From Candidatus Bathyarchaeota archaeon BA1 (GTDB lineage Archaea; Thermoproteota; Bathyarchaeia; Bathyarchaeales; Bathyarchaeaceae), in assembly GCA_001399805.1 (NCBI GenBank), contig LIHJ01000086.1, positions 1 through 23,757 on the forward strand: a stretch of DNA of 23,757 bases, written 5' to 3'. Numbering within the stretch: the stretch's first letter is position 1; every line of letters begins with the position of its first letter. Of this stretch, positions 14,689-21,560 are shown piece by piece. The position numbers were made by a program, and so were the translations under genes. Below the pieces are notes generated by a model. It saw nothing but the letters and a program-made list of their open reading frames with translations. It was not told where the DNA came from and did not search any database.

Positions 14689-14841
14689 TTAGGCGGTTTC
14701 AATCCACCTCTTTTGTTTTCCACATCTCTTGCAATATTGGGTGAACTCTTTTACGTTGGAGCCGCTGATGTATGTGGCTCTGGGTTTGCTCCAGTCATGA
14801 AATCCAAGTTTGCACAATAACCTTTTCCACGTGAGGGGCGC
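14689..14841 (-). pseudogene. Small zinc-ribbon-like protein, start codon unclear or lost
   Basis: A leftward open frame, bounded upstream by a stop at 14842-14844, encodes LTWKRLLCKLGFHDWSKP, then a serine-rich link and EFTQYCKRCGKQKRWIETA. A Cys and His in CKLGFH plus the CKRC pair are the pattern of small archaeal one-zinc ribbon proteins. No ATG precedes the conserved start region; the only options are a TTG at 14817, inside the motif, or an ACG at 14832. The gene is therefore either initiated at TTG or has lost its start. It lies between the upstream methyltransferase promoter and another small ORF on the same strand. About 50 residues, function unknown. Confidence 0.45.
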
Positions 14842-14847
14842 CTACCA

Positions 14848-14952
14848 TTACCAGACGTATTTGTTGAGTAGACCTTTTATTTTTGGCTTGTATTTTTCGC
14901 ATATGCTGTCTTCTGGGTTTACGTAGCGTTTGTTTTGGTGGCACCACGTCAT
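14848..14952 (-). CDS. Possible 34-residue protein upstream of the zinc-ribbon frame
   Basis: ATG 14952 to TAA 14848 encodes MTWCHQNKRYVNPEDSICEK followed by YKPKIKGLLNKYVW. It has a plausible composition, with two Cys residues, and is followed closely by the zinc-ribbon frame. The two frames are offset, so they may be separate small genes or the halves of one decayed gene. An ATTATAGG-like TATA (about 14967-14975) lies in the divergent gap shared with the sugar isomerase-like gene. I do not recognise a family. Confidence 0.3.
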   Translation of the reverse strand: MTWCHQNKRYVNPEDSICEKYKPKIKGLLNKYVW

Positions 14953-15001
14953 CACAAAAACCTATAATTGAGTGGAGTATCTGTAAATTTGGGGAAAATG
15001 T

Positions 15002-15736
15002 GTGAATAGGATGATCGGTTTTTCAACATCGTGCGTTCGTGGTTGGGAATTGGCACCTGACGACACTGTTAAACTGCTTACGAAGGGAGGTGCCAACGGG
15101 ATAGAGCTTGCTTTCACATCCTTGGATGATTTATTCTTATATGATTCATACATTAGCATTAAAGGTGAAAAGCTTCTTAGGAGCCTTAAACACGTCTCCC
15201 TTCATGCTCCATGGACTAAGATAAAGTATGCCGATAATGTTGAATCTCAAAAAGTTTTTGAAAAGTTGAGGCAGATTAAAGAAAGAATCGGTGCAAGGTT
15301 CATCGTGTTTCACACAAATGTAGTAGAGGATTTCGGTGTGCTGAAGTATTATGAACTGAATCCTTTAATTGAAAACATACCTTCTTTTGATGTCTCCGGT
15401 CTAAAAGAATTGCAAACTCTAATGGAGAAATTTGACATAGGATTATGTTTTGATATTCACCATGCTTGCGAATCTGATCCATCTATGAATTTAAGTTACA
15501 AAATACTGGAAGTTTTCAAGGAGAGACTTTCAGAAGTCCACGTAAGTGGATACAACGACAATTGTCCTCCAGTGCATCAATCTAAAAGCAGGAAGCTTAT
15601 CATTAATCTATTAAGGCAAATACCTGAAAACATCCCGATCATAATGGAGAGCCCGATTCCGAAAGATAAGCCGGAATACTTAGACAAAGAATTGCAATTT
15701 ATTCTTGCAGGTCTACAATGTGAATTGAAAAAATAA
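15002..15736 (+). CDS. Xylose isomerase-like TIM-barrel protein (sugar phosphate isomerase/epimerase type)
   Basis: A 244-residue member of the AP2Ec / xylose isomerase-like TIM-barrel superfamily. It has IGFSTSCVRGWELAPDD at the N-terminus, GIELAF on strand 2, HVSLHAPWTKIKY (metal-binding His region) near residue 66, GARFIVFHTN, GLCFDIHHACESD (Asp-His metal motif), SEVHVSGYND and IIMESPI (Glu) near the end. Such proteins bind divalent metals and act as endonuclease IV or as sugar isomerases/epimerases. The family cannot be narrowed by eye. Start is GTG 15002 or ATG 15011, with a TATA-like ATAATTGA about 30 bases upstream. It is divergent from small leftward ORFs and is followed by an inverted repeat (15748-15784). 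Confidence 0.75.
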   Translation: MNRMIGFSTSCVRGWELAPDDTVKLLTKGGANGIELAFTSLDDLFLYDSYISIKGEKLLRSLKHVSLHAPWTKIKYADNVESQKVFEKLRQIKERIGARFIVFHTNVVEDFGVLKYYELNPLIENIPSFDVSGLKELQTLMEKFDIGLCFDIHHACESDPSMNLSYKILEVFKERLSEVHVSGYNDNCPPVHQSKSRKLIINLLRQIPENIPIIMESPIPKDKPEYLDKELQFILAGLQCELKK

Positions 15737-15747
15737 CAGAAGTTATC

Positions 15748-15784
15748 GCTCTTACTCCAGAAATGCGATTTATCTTGTAAGAGC
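15748..15784 (+). terminator. Inverted repeat after the TIM-barrel gene
   Basis: GCTCTTAC (15748-15755) and its exact complement GTAAGAGC (15777-15784) can form an 8-bp stem with a 21-base loop, starting 12 bases after the stop codon. It may mark the 3' end of the transcript or be a binding site; there is no T-run directly after it. Confidence 0.35.
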
Positions 15785-15929
15785 AGCCCCTGCACTTAGC
15801 CACTAACACCACTGAAGCAAAGTTGGAGGGTTAGGCTTTAACACGTTTCTGTCTTTGACGTACGAATTTGGAATATGGGTTTAGGCTTCATAACCCATTT
15901 ACGCTTGCAGCACATCACGAAGACTTTGT

Positions 15930-16112
15930 ATGCCTGAAGAGAAGCGCATGACTCAAGTTTGGGTTAGCTGGGAAACCTATAGGCATTTGCTGGCTGTTCG
16001 CGGAGCCATGCAGAGGGTGGACGGCAAAATTAGGAATGTGGACGAGGTTATAGCAGAGCTAATAGAGTTTTGGAAGAAACAAACAGAGCTGGCCGAGAGC
16101 ATAAAGCGATAA
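15930..16112 (+). CDS. Ribbon-helix-helix DNA-binding protein
   Basis: A 60-residue protein. TQVWVSWETYRHLLAVRG gives a beta strand plus first helix, and GKIRNVDEVIAELIEFWKKQ the second helix, the pattern of CopG/VapB-like ribbon-helix-helix dimers. An alternative start at the second Met (MTQVWVSW, 15948) is possible, with GAAGAGAAG just upstream. It is probably a regulator of the mobile element. It lies immediately before the degenerate integrase 3' fragment, whose frame begins inside its last codons, so both may come from the same decayed element. Confidence 0.6.
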   Translation: MPEEKRMTQVWVSWETYRHLLAVRGAMQRVDGKIRNVDEVIAELIEFWKKQTELAESIKR

Positions 16113-16221
16113 GTGCAAACATTGTATGAAGCTTAAACGCAAAGCCATACAATTCTATCCGAGATACGCAGAGTACCTAACGGATCTTAGACGGAAAGTA
16201 GGGATCTCAGCAGCAGCCTAA
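16105..16221 (+). pseudogene. C-terminal remnant of a second tyrosine integrase
   Basis: A short frame beginning after a stop at 16102-16104 encodes SDKCKHCMKLKRKAIQFYPR, then YAEYLTDLRRKVGISAAA and a stop at 16219-16221. It aligns without gaps to the last 35 or so residues of the intact integrase (AKHYMQLKRKADQFYPRYAD...). The position of the catalytic Tyr is Cys (TGT). Nothing upstream matches the rest of an integrase; the RHH gene occupies that place. The 3' flank (a short spacer followed by a T-run) also matches that of the intact int. It is a fossil of an earlier integration at or near this locus. Confidence 0.75.
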
Positions 16222-16224
16222 ACT

Positions 16225-16239
16225 CCCCTTTTTTCTTTT
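16225..16239 (+). terminator. T-rich run after the integrase remnant
   Basis: CCCCTTTTTTCTTTT follows the remnant stop by a few bases and parallels the run after the intact integrase at 13778-13798. Confidence 0.4.
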
Positions 16240-16346
16240 ATAATATTGTTAATTTCTGCTCAAGATGCACAGAATATATCATGCAGTTTAGGCAGAAAGC
16301 CCATCAGCTAATCCTCTCCTTTTCCTTGTATTAGGGCTGTTCGTTT

Positions 16347-16544
16347 TTAGTTATCCCTCTTGGGTGTGGGTGCTTCTTCCTTCAAAATGGGTTCAACTAT
16401 CCTTTCTACAATCAGATGCGTAAATGTGTTCATGTTTTTGATTGTGTCTAATCCTAATCGCTGGAAGATTTCAGGTGTTTCAAGAAGTTTTGTGAAGTAT
16501 TTTTCTGGCAGAAACGACAAGCTTTCTTTAATGTAACCCTTCAT
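16347..16544 (-). CDS. Small uncharacterised protein, third gene of the metalloprotease operon
   Basis: A 65-residue protein beginning MKGYIKESLSFLPEKYFTKL at ATG 16544, with GGAAAGAGG directly upstream, a convincing ribosome-binding site. It is largely helical, with no cysteines and no membrane segment. It starts 19 bases after the stop of the HEVGH protein on the same strand and is probably co-transcribed with it. Family not recognised. Confidence 0.55.
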   Translation of the reverse strand: MKGYIKESLSFLPEKYFTKLLETPEIFQRLGLDTIKNMNTFTHLIVERIVEPILKEEAPTPKRDN

Positions 16545-16563
16545 CCTCTTTCCAGAATTCTCA

Positions 16564-17265
16564 TCAGCTAAGAAGGGCGTTGCATAGCCTATAAACTTCA
16601 GGTAGGCTGTTAAACATAAAGCTTTCAGCGGCGCCCCTCGCCCTTGATATCTCCCACGTTGTCTTGTCGCCTTCCACAGGAACTAACACATGTTTCGCAA
16701 AAGATATTTGATCCCTAATATAACCGTGCTTCCGTAGCAGACATGAAACCTCGTAGTCCTTGACCGCTATGGATATCAGATAAAGCATGTCGGTGACGAG
16801 CTGTTTGTGCAGCTTGAAACGTTGGGCTATGTCGAGAAGTGCTGGCGGGATCGTGAGATAATAGTAGAGTGGGCTTCCGTGCAGAACGGAATGACCAACT
16901 TCGTGGCGTATTCCGCCTTTTTGAGCTAATTTCGGCAGCTTTTCCATCCTTTCCTGGCAGATTATTATACGGGGGATCCCGAGCCACGCATCGTGCGTAC
17001 TGAAGAATTGCTCGTTAAATGGGGAGGAAACAACCCCAACCCTCTTCGATTCATCTGCCATAAAGGCTTCAACCGAGGAAAAGCTTTCAAAAACGTATAA
17101 ATCGTCCAGATCAACCTCGTGAGGCCATAATCGTCTGTAACATTCCTTCATTATTTTAATTATTTCATCTACGTCCCCGCTGTGTACCCTGCCAAATAGC
17201 GAGGCCACGATTTTAGGTTGAGGATGCGACTCATCTTTCAGGGGTAGAGTTTTCATTCCGTTCAA
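16564..17265 (-). CDS. Putative zinc metalloprotease with HEVGH motif
   Basis: A 233-residue protein (TTG start at 17265, or ATG at 17256 giving MKTLPLKDE). GIRHEVGHSVLHGSP (H121, E122, H125) is a classic HExxH zinc-metallopeptidase helix. A strand, PRIIICQERM, precedes it, as in gluzincin/ImmA-like minimal peptidase folds. A third ligand is not certain; Glu or Asp in the later helix (VKDYEVSCLLRKHG) is a candidate. No signal peptide, so cytoplasmic. The start overlaps the stop of the upstream 105-residue gene (TTGA), showing translational coupling. Substrate unknown. By analogy with mobile-element ImmA-type peptidases it might cleave a regulator, which is inference only. Confidence 0.65.
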   Translation of the reverse strand: MNGMKTLPLKDESHPQPKIVASLFGRVHSGDVDEIIKIMKECYRRLWPHEVDLDDLYVFESFSSVEAFMADESKRVGVVSSPFNEQFFSTHDAWLGIPRIIICQERMEKLPKLAQKGGIRHEVGHSVLHGSPLYYYLTIPPALLDIAQRFKLHKQLVTDMLYLISIAVKDYEVSCLLRKHGYIRDQISFAKHVLVPVEGDKTTWEISRARGAAESFMFNSLPEVYRLCNALLS

Positions 17266-17576
17266 GAAGTAAAGCTCTTCCGATTATAATAGGTTTCAGC
17301 GATAGATTGGTCGAAGCTTAACGCGCCAACCTCCTCGCGATTTTTTTGCCAATCGTCACTCACATGAACTTGGCGCAGTCCCTTCTTCAGAGGACGAAGA
17401 TATAAGCTTGCTGTGTAATCGTTCCCAGTTTGGCATGCGGGTTGATAGTAGTGCATTAAAACATAAGTCATCTTTTCTGCCAATTGCTTCGCATCCGGCT
17501 TGTAACCAGCTTCCTCAGCAAACTTTTCATACTTAGCCTTAAACTCCTTATTAACCCTAAGCCTTCTACGAATCAA
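17262..17576 (-). CDS. Uncharacterised basic protein, first gene of the metalloprotease operon
   Basis: About 104 residues from the TTG at 17576, which is preceded by GGTGAG; the frame is also open to a TTG at 17597 that would fit a leaderless start from the TATA-like element at 17621-17630. The N-terminus is strongly basic (IRRRLRVNKEFKAKYEKFAE), followed by helical AEKMTYVLMHYYQPACQTGN. No family recognised. The basic helical front could bind nucleic acid. It is coupled by a TTGA overlap to the HEVGH gene, suggesting that the two products work together. Confidence 0.55.
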   Translation of the reverse strand: MIRRRLRVNKEFKAKYEKFAEEAGYKPDAKQLAEKMTYVLMHYYQPACQTGNDYTASLYLRPLKKGLRQVHVSDDWQKNREEVGALSFDQSIAETYYNRKSFTS

Positions 17577-17786
17577 CGGCTCACCAGTGTCAGACAACCA
17601 ATTTACAAATCTCTGAGCACAATAATAAAGGACCAGTTAAGTGGCGTAACCGAAACAGGAACTTTTCTATAAAGCTTTGCAACAGTGATCAGAAGTTTTC
17701 CTTCACGATGAATGTTGTTATACGACAAAGCAACACTTTTATTGCGCGTGACAGAAAGATTGTTGCCAGCTTGAGGGAGGGAAAGT

Positions 17787-18275
17787 TTGATTAAAGCCAT
17801 CTTTTTTGATCTTGGGGATACTTTGATTAAAGAGGAAGCATTTTTGGCTGAAGAAAAAGTCGAAACCGTGCTCTATGTGCATGAGGTTCTGGAAAGTTTG
17901 ATGGGGAAGTATAAGTTGGCCGTAATTTGCGATACGGACGCCAGCGGAGAGGAAGTGGATGCATTAATGAAAGAGGCTGGGATCAGGCAGTATTTCGATA
18001 CTGTGGTCGTGTCTTCGGAAGTAGGGGTAGCGAAGCCCCACGAGCGAATCTTTTGGGTTGCCCTAAGGCAATTAAATCTGCAGCCACAGGAGGTTATTAT
18101 GGTGGGCAACCGCATATCCAAAGATATTCTGGGCGGAAACAAGATTGGAATGAAAACCGTACTTTTCAGGTGGAATGACAGATATCCGGAGGAAGCTACC
18201 GACGAAATGGAAGAACCCGATTACACGATAACCTCCTTAAAAGAAATTCTGCCTATCATTGCCGAATTGGTTTAA
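17787..18275 (+). CDS. Small HAD-superfamily protein with weakened catalytic motifs
   Basis: A 162-residue HAD-fold protein starting at TTG 17787 after GAGGGAGGG. Motif I is IFFDLGDTLI (D8 nucleophile, but position +2 is Gly10 rather than the usual acid/base Asp). Motif II is AVICDTDAS. Motif III Lys is in GVAKPHERIF (K83). Motif IV reads MVGNRISKDILGG, with Asn108 where VGD is usual and Asp113 kept. Only about 30 residues separate motifs I and II, so the cap is nearly absent. It could be a phosphatase with altered chemistry or a non-catalytic binder. Divergent from the metalloprotease operon; a TATA-like CTTTTATTG lies at 17736-17744. Confidence 0.75.
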   Translation: MIKAIFFDLGDTLIKEEAFLAEEKVETVLYVHEVLESLMGKYKLAVICDTDASGEEVDALMKEAGIRQYFDTVVVSSEVGVAKPHERIFWVALRQLNLQPQEVIMVGNRISKDILGGNKIGMKTVLFRWNDRYPEEATDEMEEPDYTITSLKEILPIIAELV

Positions 18276-18411
18276 AAAGGTGAGCTTAGAAAACTTCTTT
18301 CGCAAACCAGCGAACCCACATCTCCTAACGCGCATGCGAAAAATATTTGAGATAAAAAGTCTAACGAGGTTCTATTAAATTTAAAAATTAGTTTATGATA
18401 TACAATGGTTT

Positions 18412-18759
18412 ATGAGAAAAATCAAACCTGTGAAACTTGAAGAAGATGCCTATGGTCAGGGGATGTGGGCTTATTACAGTGGCAGAGAGGTTTTTGAAAT
18501 AGTTGAAAGAGGTGATGACTATATCTCTGCTGCTTCTGCTGTGCCAAAAATGTATTTTTCAGAGTATGAAGATTGGCCTATCCACGAAAAAAGCGCTATG
18601 GAATTTGTGAAAGGAAGAGTTTTAGATGTTGGTTGTGGAGTTGGCAGACATTCGTTGTATCTACAGAAAAAGGGTTTTGATGTGCTTGGTATTGATAACT
18701 CCCCACTTGCCATAAAGGTCTGTAAATTAAGAGGGTTGAAAAAAGCCGAAGTCATGTGA
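18412..18759 (+). pseudogene. N-terminal half of a class I methyltransferase (truncated)
   Basis: 115 residues from ATG 18412, preceded by an AT-rich promoter-like stretch (TTTAAAAATTA, 18379-18389). The first 67 residues and the SAM motif GRVLDVGCGVGRHSLYLQKK (about 67-86) with GFDVLGIDNSPLAIKVC are intact. The protein then stops at KKAEVM, before motifs IV-VI that a methyltransferase of this type needs. No continuation was found in any frame downstream, so this looks like a deletion or insertion breakpoint rather than a simple frameshift. It is unlikely to be active as an enzyme. Confidence 0.7.
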
Positions 18760-18836
18760 TAGAAAGAAGAGAGAGAAGAGACTCTAAGCAGCACACACAA
18801 ATTCAGTCCAAAGATTTCACTGTAAATCAACTCCCA

Positions 18837-18983
18837 GTGGCTAAATCGTCTGAGAAACCGTGTTTGACGCTGGCGGAGATGGCTGATTTTGAAGAGCGTG
18901 ACCGCAAGAGACCGGATATCCTGGACCGAGACTATCTCCGCTTCTTGGAAAACCAAGCGAAAAACAGAGGCGATGCTCGATGA
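18837..18983 (+). CDS. Possible small protein directly after the methyltransferase breakpoint
   Basis: A frame open from 18756 contains a charged, well-behaved peptide KPCLTLAEMADFEERDRKRP and LDRDYLRFLENQAKNRGDAR. The true start is unclear: GTG 18837 gives 48 residues, TTG 18864 gives 39. It overlaps the following ATG (18973), which sits behind its GAGG, so the two frames look translationally coupled. No family recognised. Confidence 0.35.
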   Translation: MAKSSEKPCLTLAEMADFEERDRKRPDILDRDYLRFLENQAKNRGDAR

Positions 18984-19273
18984 CTCGTTACTACAAGTTG
19001 AAGACGTGAATGAGCGAAGTTTCAGCTTAAGCTTGCTTGCCCGCTTCATGGAACAGTCTGTTCATGTTGACACACCCATAGGCATGTACTCAGGCATTTT
19101 ACGAAGGGAGACCTTTCATGGCATGATGGGATAGGCTGCTTGTCAAAGAGTGCACTACGTTTAAGAAGGAACTGGGGGAAAGAGCTGGCTTCCACGGTGA
19201 AGACCGCGCCTCTTCACTTCGTAAAAGCCGCTTAAACTCAAATGGGAAGTTGGGCTCAGAGCACGCTTCATGA
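18973..19273 (+). pseudogene. Possible LSm/SH3-barrel-like small protein, broken by a frameshift near 19128-19134
   Basis: ATG 18973 follows CAGAGGCG. The frame encodes LLARFMEQSVHVDTPIGMYS and GILRRETFHGMMG before a stop at 19132-19134. The pattern V-x-V-x-T-x-x-G-x-Y-x-G-x-L resembles an Sm1 motif. If one G of the GGG run at 19128-19130 is removed, the sequence continues as MMDRLLVKECTTFKKELGER and on to a stop at 19271-19273, which looks like an Sm2-type continuation. The family call is tentative. Alternatively only the 53-residue part is made. Confidence 0.33.
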
Positions 19274-19440
19274 AGTATTTCTTCTGCCATATGCCCTTTG
19301 GAAAAAAGCAAATCTACATTGAAGAAGTAAAAAGAGCGAGTCTTCAAAGGCTCGCACGTCTAATCAAGGTATGCGGATTTTTAATGCAGACAAAAGTTTA
19401 TCTATTTTGGGGAAACCCAAAATATTTAGACTATAGATGA
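19270..19440 (+). CDS. Copy 1 of a three-copy conserved peptide module (56-residue ORF)
   Basis: ATG 19270 to TGA 19438-19440. The 24-codon core at 19339-19410 encodes SLQRLARLIKV followed by CGFLMQTKVYLFW, then GNPKYLDYR and stop. Upstream residues (MKYFFCHMPFGKKQIYIEEV) are not shared with the other copies. Of 16 codons that differ from copy 2 in the core, 14 are synonymous, so the sequence has been under protein-level selection. It ends just before the methyltransferase at 19456. Whether it is a small gene or the surviving 3' end of a longer one is unclear. Confidence 0.45.
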   Translation: MKYFFCHMPFGKKQIYIEEVKRASLQRLARLIKVCGFLMQTKVYLFWGNPKYLDYR

Positions 19441-19455
19441 ATATGAAGTTTGTTG

Positions 19456-20232
19456 ATGATTAGTATGAAGGATGAATTTAGTTTGGAAGCTGAGTTCTAT
19501 GATAAGATTTGGGGGAGATATGATTATGATGCTGACGTAAAGTTTCTGGAGGGCCTGTTTAGAGACTATGGTTGTGAAAGCGTTGTTGACATTGGATGTG
19601 GAACCGGAAACCATGCCATAAGGCTGAGCAGGTCTGGTTTTAAAGTAACGGGCCTTGACATAAGCTCAGCCATGCTAAAAATAGCTAAAGAAAAGGATCA
19701 GGAGGCCAAGATAGAGTTTATACAAGGTGATATGAGGAAGATTGAGAATCTAATCCCAAAGGGTCAAAAATTTGACGCGGCCATCTGTCTTGGAACAACT
19801 TTCTCTCACCTAATAACAAACAGAGATGTGCAAGCGTTCCTTATTGGTTTACATAAAATGCTGAGGAAGAATGGTCTCTTCATATTTAATGCCAGAAACG
19901 CCAGAAAAATCGACGAAGAACGCTTGAACAAACTCATTTTAGACCACATGATAATAAGGGAAAAATTACAGTTGCTTCTCCTGTTCTACAACACCCGCCA
20001 TACAGGAAATAGAAACGTCATAGTCTGGAGGCCAATTTATCTGATAAAAAAGAGCGGTAAAGTGGACCTCCAAATCAGAGAGCACAAGCTCAGATGGTTT
20101 CAATTTTCAAGGTTAAAGAGAATGTCAATTGAAAACGGCTTTGAAGTAGCTGCCACTTATTCAAGACCAACGAAAGAAGAGTTTAAAGAAGACAAGCACA
20201 CGGAAATGTGGTTTGTAACAATAATCAAATAA
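19456..20232 (+). CDS. Class I SAM-dependent methyltransferase
   Basis: About 258 residues. Candidate starts are TTG 19450, ATG 19456 and ATG 19465 (MKDEFSLEAEFYDKIWGRYD). The TATA-like AATATTTA near 19421-19428 predicts a start of transcription close to 19452, favouring a nearly leaderless ATG at 19456. Motif I is SVVDIGCGTGNHAIRLSRSG, the acidic loop is FKVTGLDISSAMLKIAKE, then IEFIQGDMRKI, FDAAICLGTTFSHLI (motif IV) and GLFIFNARNARK. The C-terminal part carries a basic SRLKRMSIENGFEVAATYSR. The domain order is typical of small-molecule or lipid methyltransferases; substrate unknown. Complete, unlike the 18412 copy. Confidence 0.83.
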   Translation: MISMKDEFSLEAEFYDKIWGRYDYDADVKFLEGLFRDYGCESVVDIGCGTGNHAIRLSRSGFKVTGLDISSAMLKIAKEKDQEAKIEFIQGDMRKIENLIPKGQKFDAAICLGTTFSHLITNRDVQAFLIGLHKMLRKNGLFIFNARNARKIDEERLNKLILDHMIIREKLQLLLLFYNTRHTGNRNVIVWRPIYLIKKSGKVDLQIREHKLRWFQFSRLKRMSIENGFEVAATYSRPTKEEFKEDKHTEMWFVTIIK

Positions 20233-20278
20233 ATCAGGAAAACGATCTTAAACTCGCACCCATTCCAGCACTTTAAAG

Positions 20279-21256
20279 TTAGATATAAGGTGCCGGTTTC
20301 CAGGCGCGCGCTCGTAAGACAATTGTTGGGGCTTTGTCAGGGTTTATGTATGGAATAAGTCTTTTCTCAATCTTGAAAAATAGTTGCGAGTCTCTTTTCA
20401 TTGCTTCCACAATCGTTTCATCACCGTTGAGAAGTAACTTCATCAGCAAACCATCGCCCATCACGCGCACTTCAATAAAACCACTTTTTCTAAATAGGTT
20501 GAACAGTTCTTTCGCTTTGGGCCAATGTGTTGGCACCCCTTTCCTTACCTCAAGAGTTTCTTTTTTAATCTGTTGAAGAGGACACTCTAACAATTTGTGG
20601 CCCTTTTCCCTAAACTCTGGATCTCTCATGAGGTCCCTGGCGATTTCACCATTAGGGTCTAAGATGTAGGAAGTAGCTCTATGATTTCGTTTAGCTGTAA
20701 ACATCTCTACAACGTAAGCAATTCTTCCATCAGTGATCTTTTGAAAGCTTGTTGAGATAACAGTTCCCGGTTTCCAGTCTGCCCGATTGTCCATTTCCAA
20801 AACTATAACTCCTTTAGGCTTCAAAACCCTCTTTAACTCTTGCACGGCTCTTTTCAGGGGAACCAGGAAACAAAAAGCATCTCCTCTCGATATTAAAGCA
20901 TCAAAACATGACGCTTTGAAGGGTAAGTGTCGTCCGTCGCAAACCAGAAAAGACATCTTTCGGTTTAACCCCCTGTTAATTGCGTTCTTCTCTGCCACCC
21001 TAATCATGTCATCCAGCAAATCCACACCTACAACCAACTCTACCTTCCCACGTTCAACTAAGAAAAATGAGGAACCACCTGTTCCGCAACCAAGATCAAG
21101 CACCAGCTTCTTGTCTCCGACACAATCAAGAAAAATAAGGTTGGCTACGCTATACTTCCAAAAATTCGGATCATCGGGACTGCTTATCTTTCTGTCCCAT
21201 TCTAAACCTCGATATGGAGGAAACCTGTTCAACTTTACCCTTGATAAAGATCTCAT
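20279..21256 (-). CDS. Class I SAM-dependent methyltransferase with C-terminal extension
   Basis: 325 residues from ATG 21256, preceded by GGTAGAGAG. Motif I is KLVLDLGCGTGGSSFFLVER (about 49-68), then VELVVGVDLLDDMIRVAEKN, SFLVCDGRHLPFKASCFDAL with ISRGDAFCFLV, and a post-motif ELKRVLKPKGVIVLEMDNRA. The last 150 residues are an extension that may bind substrate (HWPKAKELFNLFRKSGFIEV, then DETIVEAMKRDSQLFFKIEK). Substrate not identifiable. Its 3' end faces the 19456 methyltransferase, 46 bases apart. The two are not close paralogues by eye, so this is not a simple duplication. Confidence 0.82.
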   Translation of the reverse strand: MRSLSRVKLNRFPPYRGLEWDRKISSPDDPNFWKYSVANLIFLDCVGDKKLVLDLGCGTGGSSFFLVERGKVELVVGVDLLDDMIRVAEKNAINRGLNRKMSFLVCDGRHLPFKASCFDALISRGDAFCFLVPLKRAVQELKRVLKPKGVIVLEMDNRADWKPGTVISTSFQKITDGRIAYVVEMFTAKRNHRATSYILDPNGEIARDLMRDPEFREKGHKLLECPLQQIKKETLEVRKGVPTHWPKAKELFNLFRKSGFIEVRVMGDGLLMKLLLNGDETIVEAMKRDSQLFFKIEKRLIPYINPDKAPTIVLRARAWKPAPYI

Positions 21257-21343
21257 ATCTCTCTACCGCATCATAAGAAAAATGGCGCTATATAACCCTT
21301 ATAACGAAAAATTAGCGCAAAAAAGCCGGTTAAACCGAAATCT

Positions 21344-21469
21344 TTGATTGCAGTGTGTGGACGGGATAAAGCGAGCCTTGAAAGGCTTGCCCACTTAATC
21401 AAAGTTTGTGGCTTCCTAATGCAGACTAAAGTTTACCTTTTCTGGTCCATGCCACTGTCACGCCATTAG
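21344..21469 (+). CDS. Copy 2 of the three-copy peptide module (41-residue ORF, TTG start)
   Basis: The frame is open from 21305; a TTG at 21344 gives IAVCGRDKASLERLAHLIKV followed by CGFLMQTKVYLFW and SMPLSRH before TAG 21467-21469. The 24-codon core is 21374-21445. No Shine-Dalgarno is obvious. It occupies the 304-base gap between the start of the leftward methyltransferase and the end of the leftward HD gene, where nothing else is visible. Confidence 0.4.
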   Translation: MIAVCGRDKASLERLAHLIKVCGFLMQTKVYLFWSMPLSRH

Positions 21470-21560
21470 CCGAGATAAAAGGCAGCAACCTAATATTTTC
21501 GCCATATATAGACTCTACGCACCTCAATTAATGCGACGACTTGACGAAAGTTTTGCCTAA

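Noticed and set aside
13778..16239. The region between the two integrase tails as a simple tandem duplication
   Set aside because: Only the last 35 or so codons and the T-rich flank match, and they are diverged; the intervening genes are not duplicated.
20787..21347. 186-codon plus-strand ORF opposite the methyltransferase at 20279-21256
   Set aside because: It is the antisense shadow of a well-supported methyltransferase with clear SAM motifs; serine/threonine/lysine-rich composition and no domain signal.
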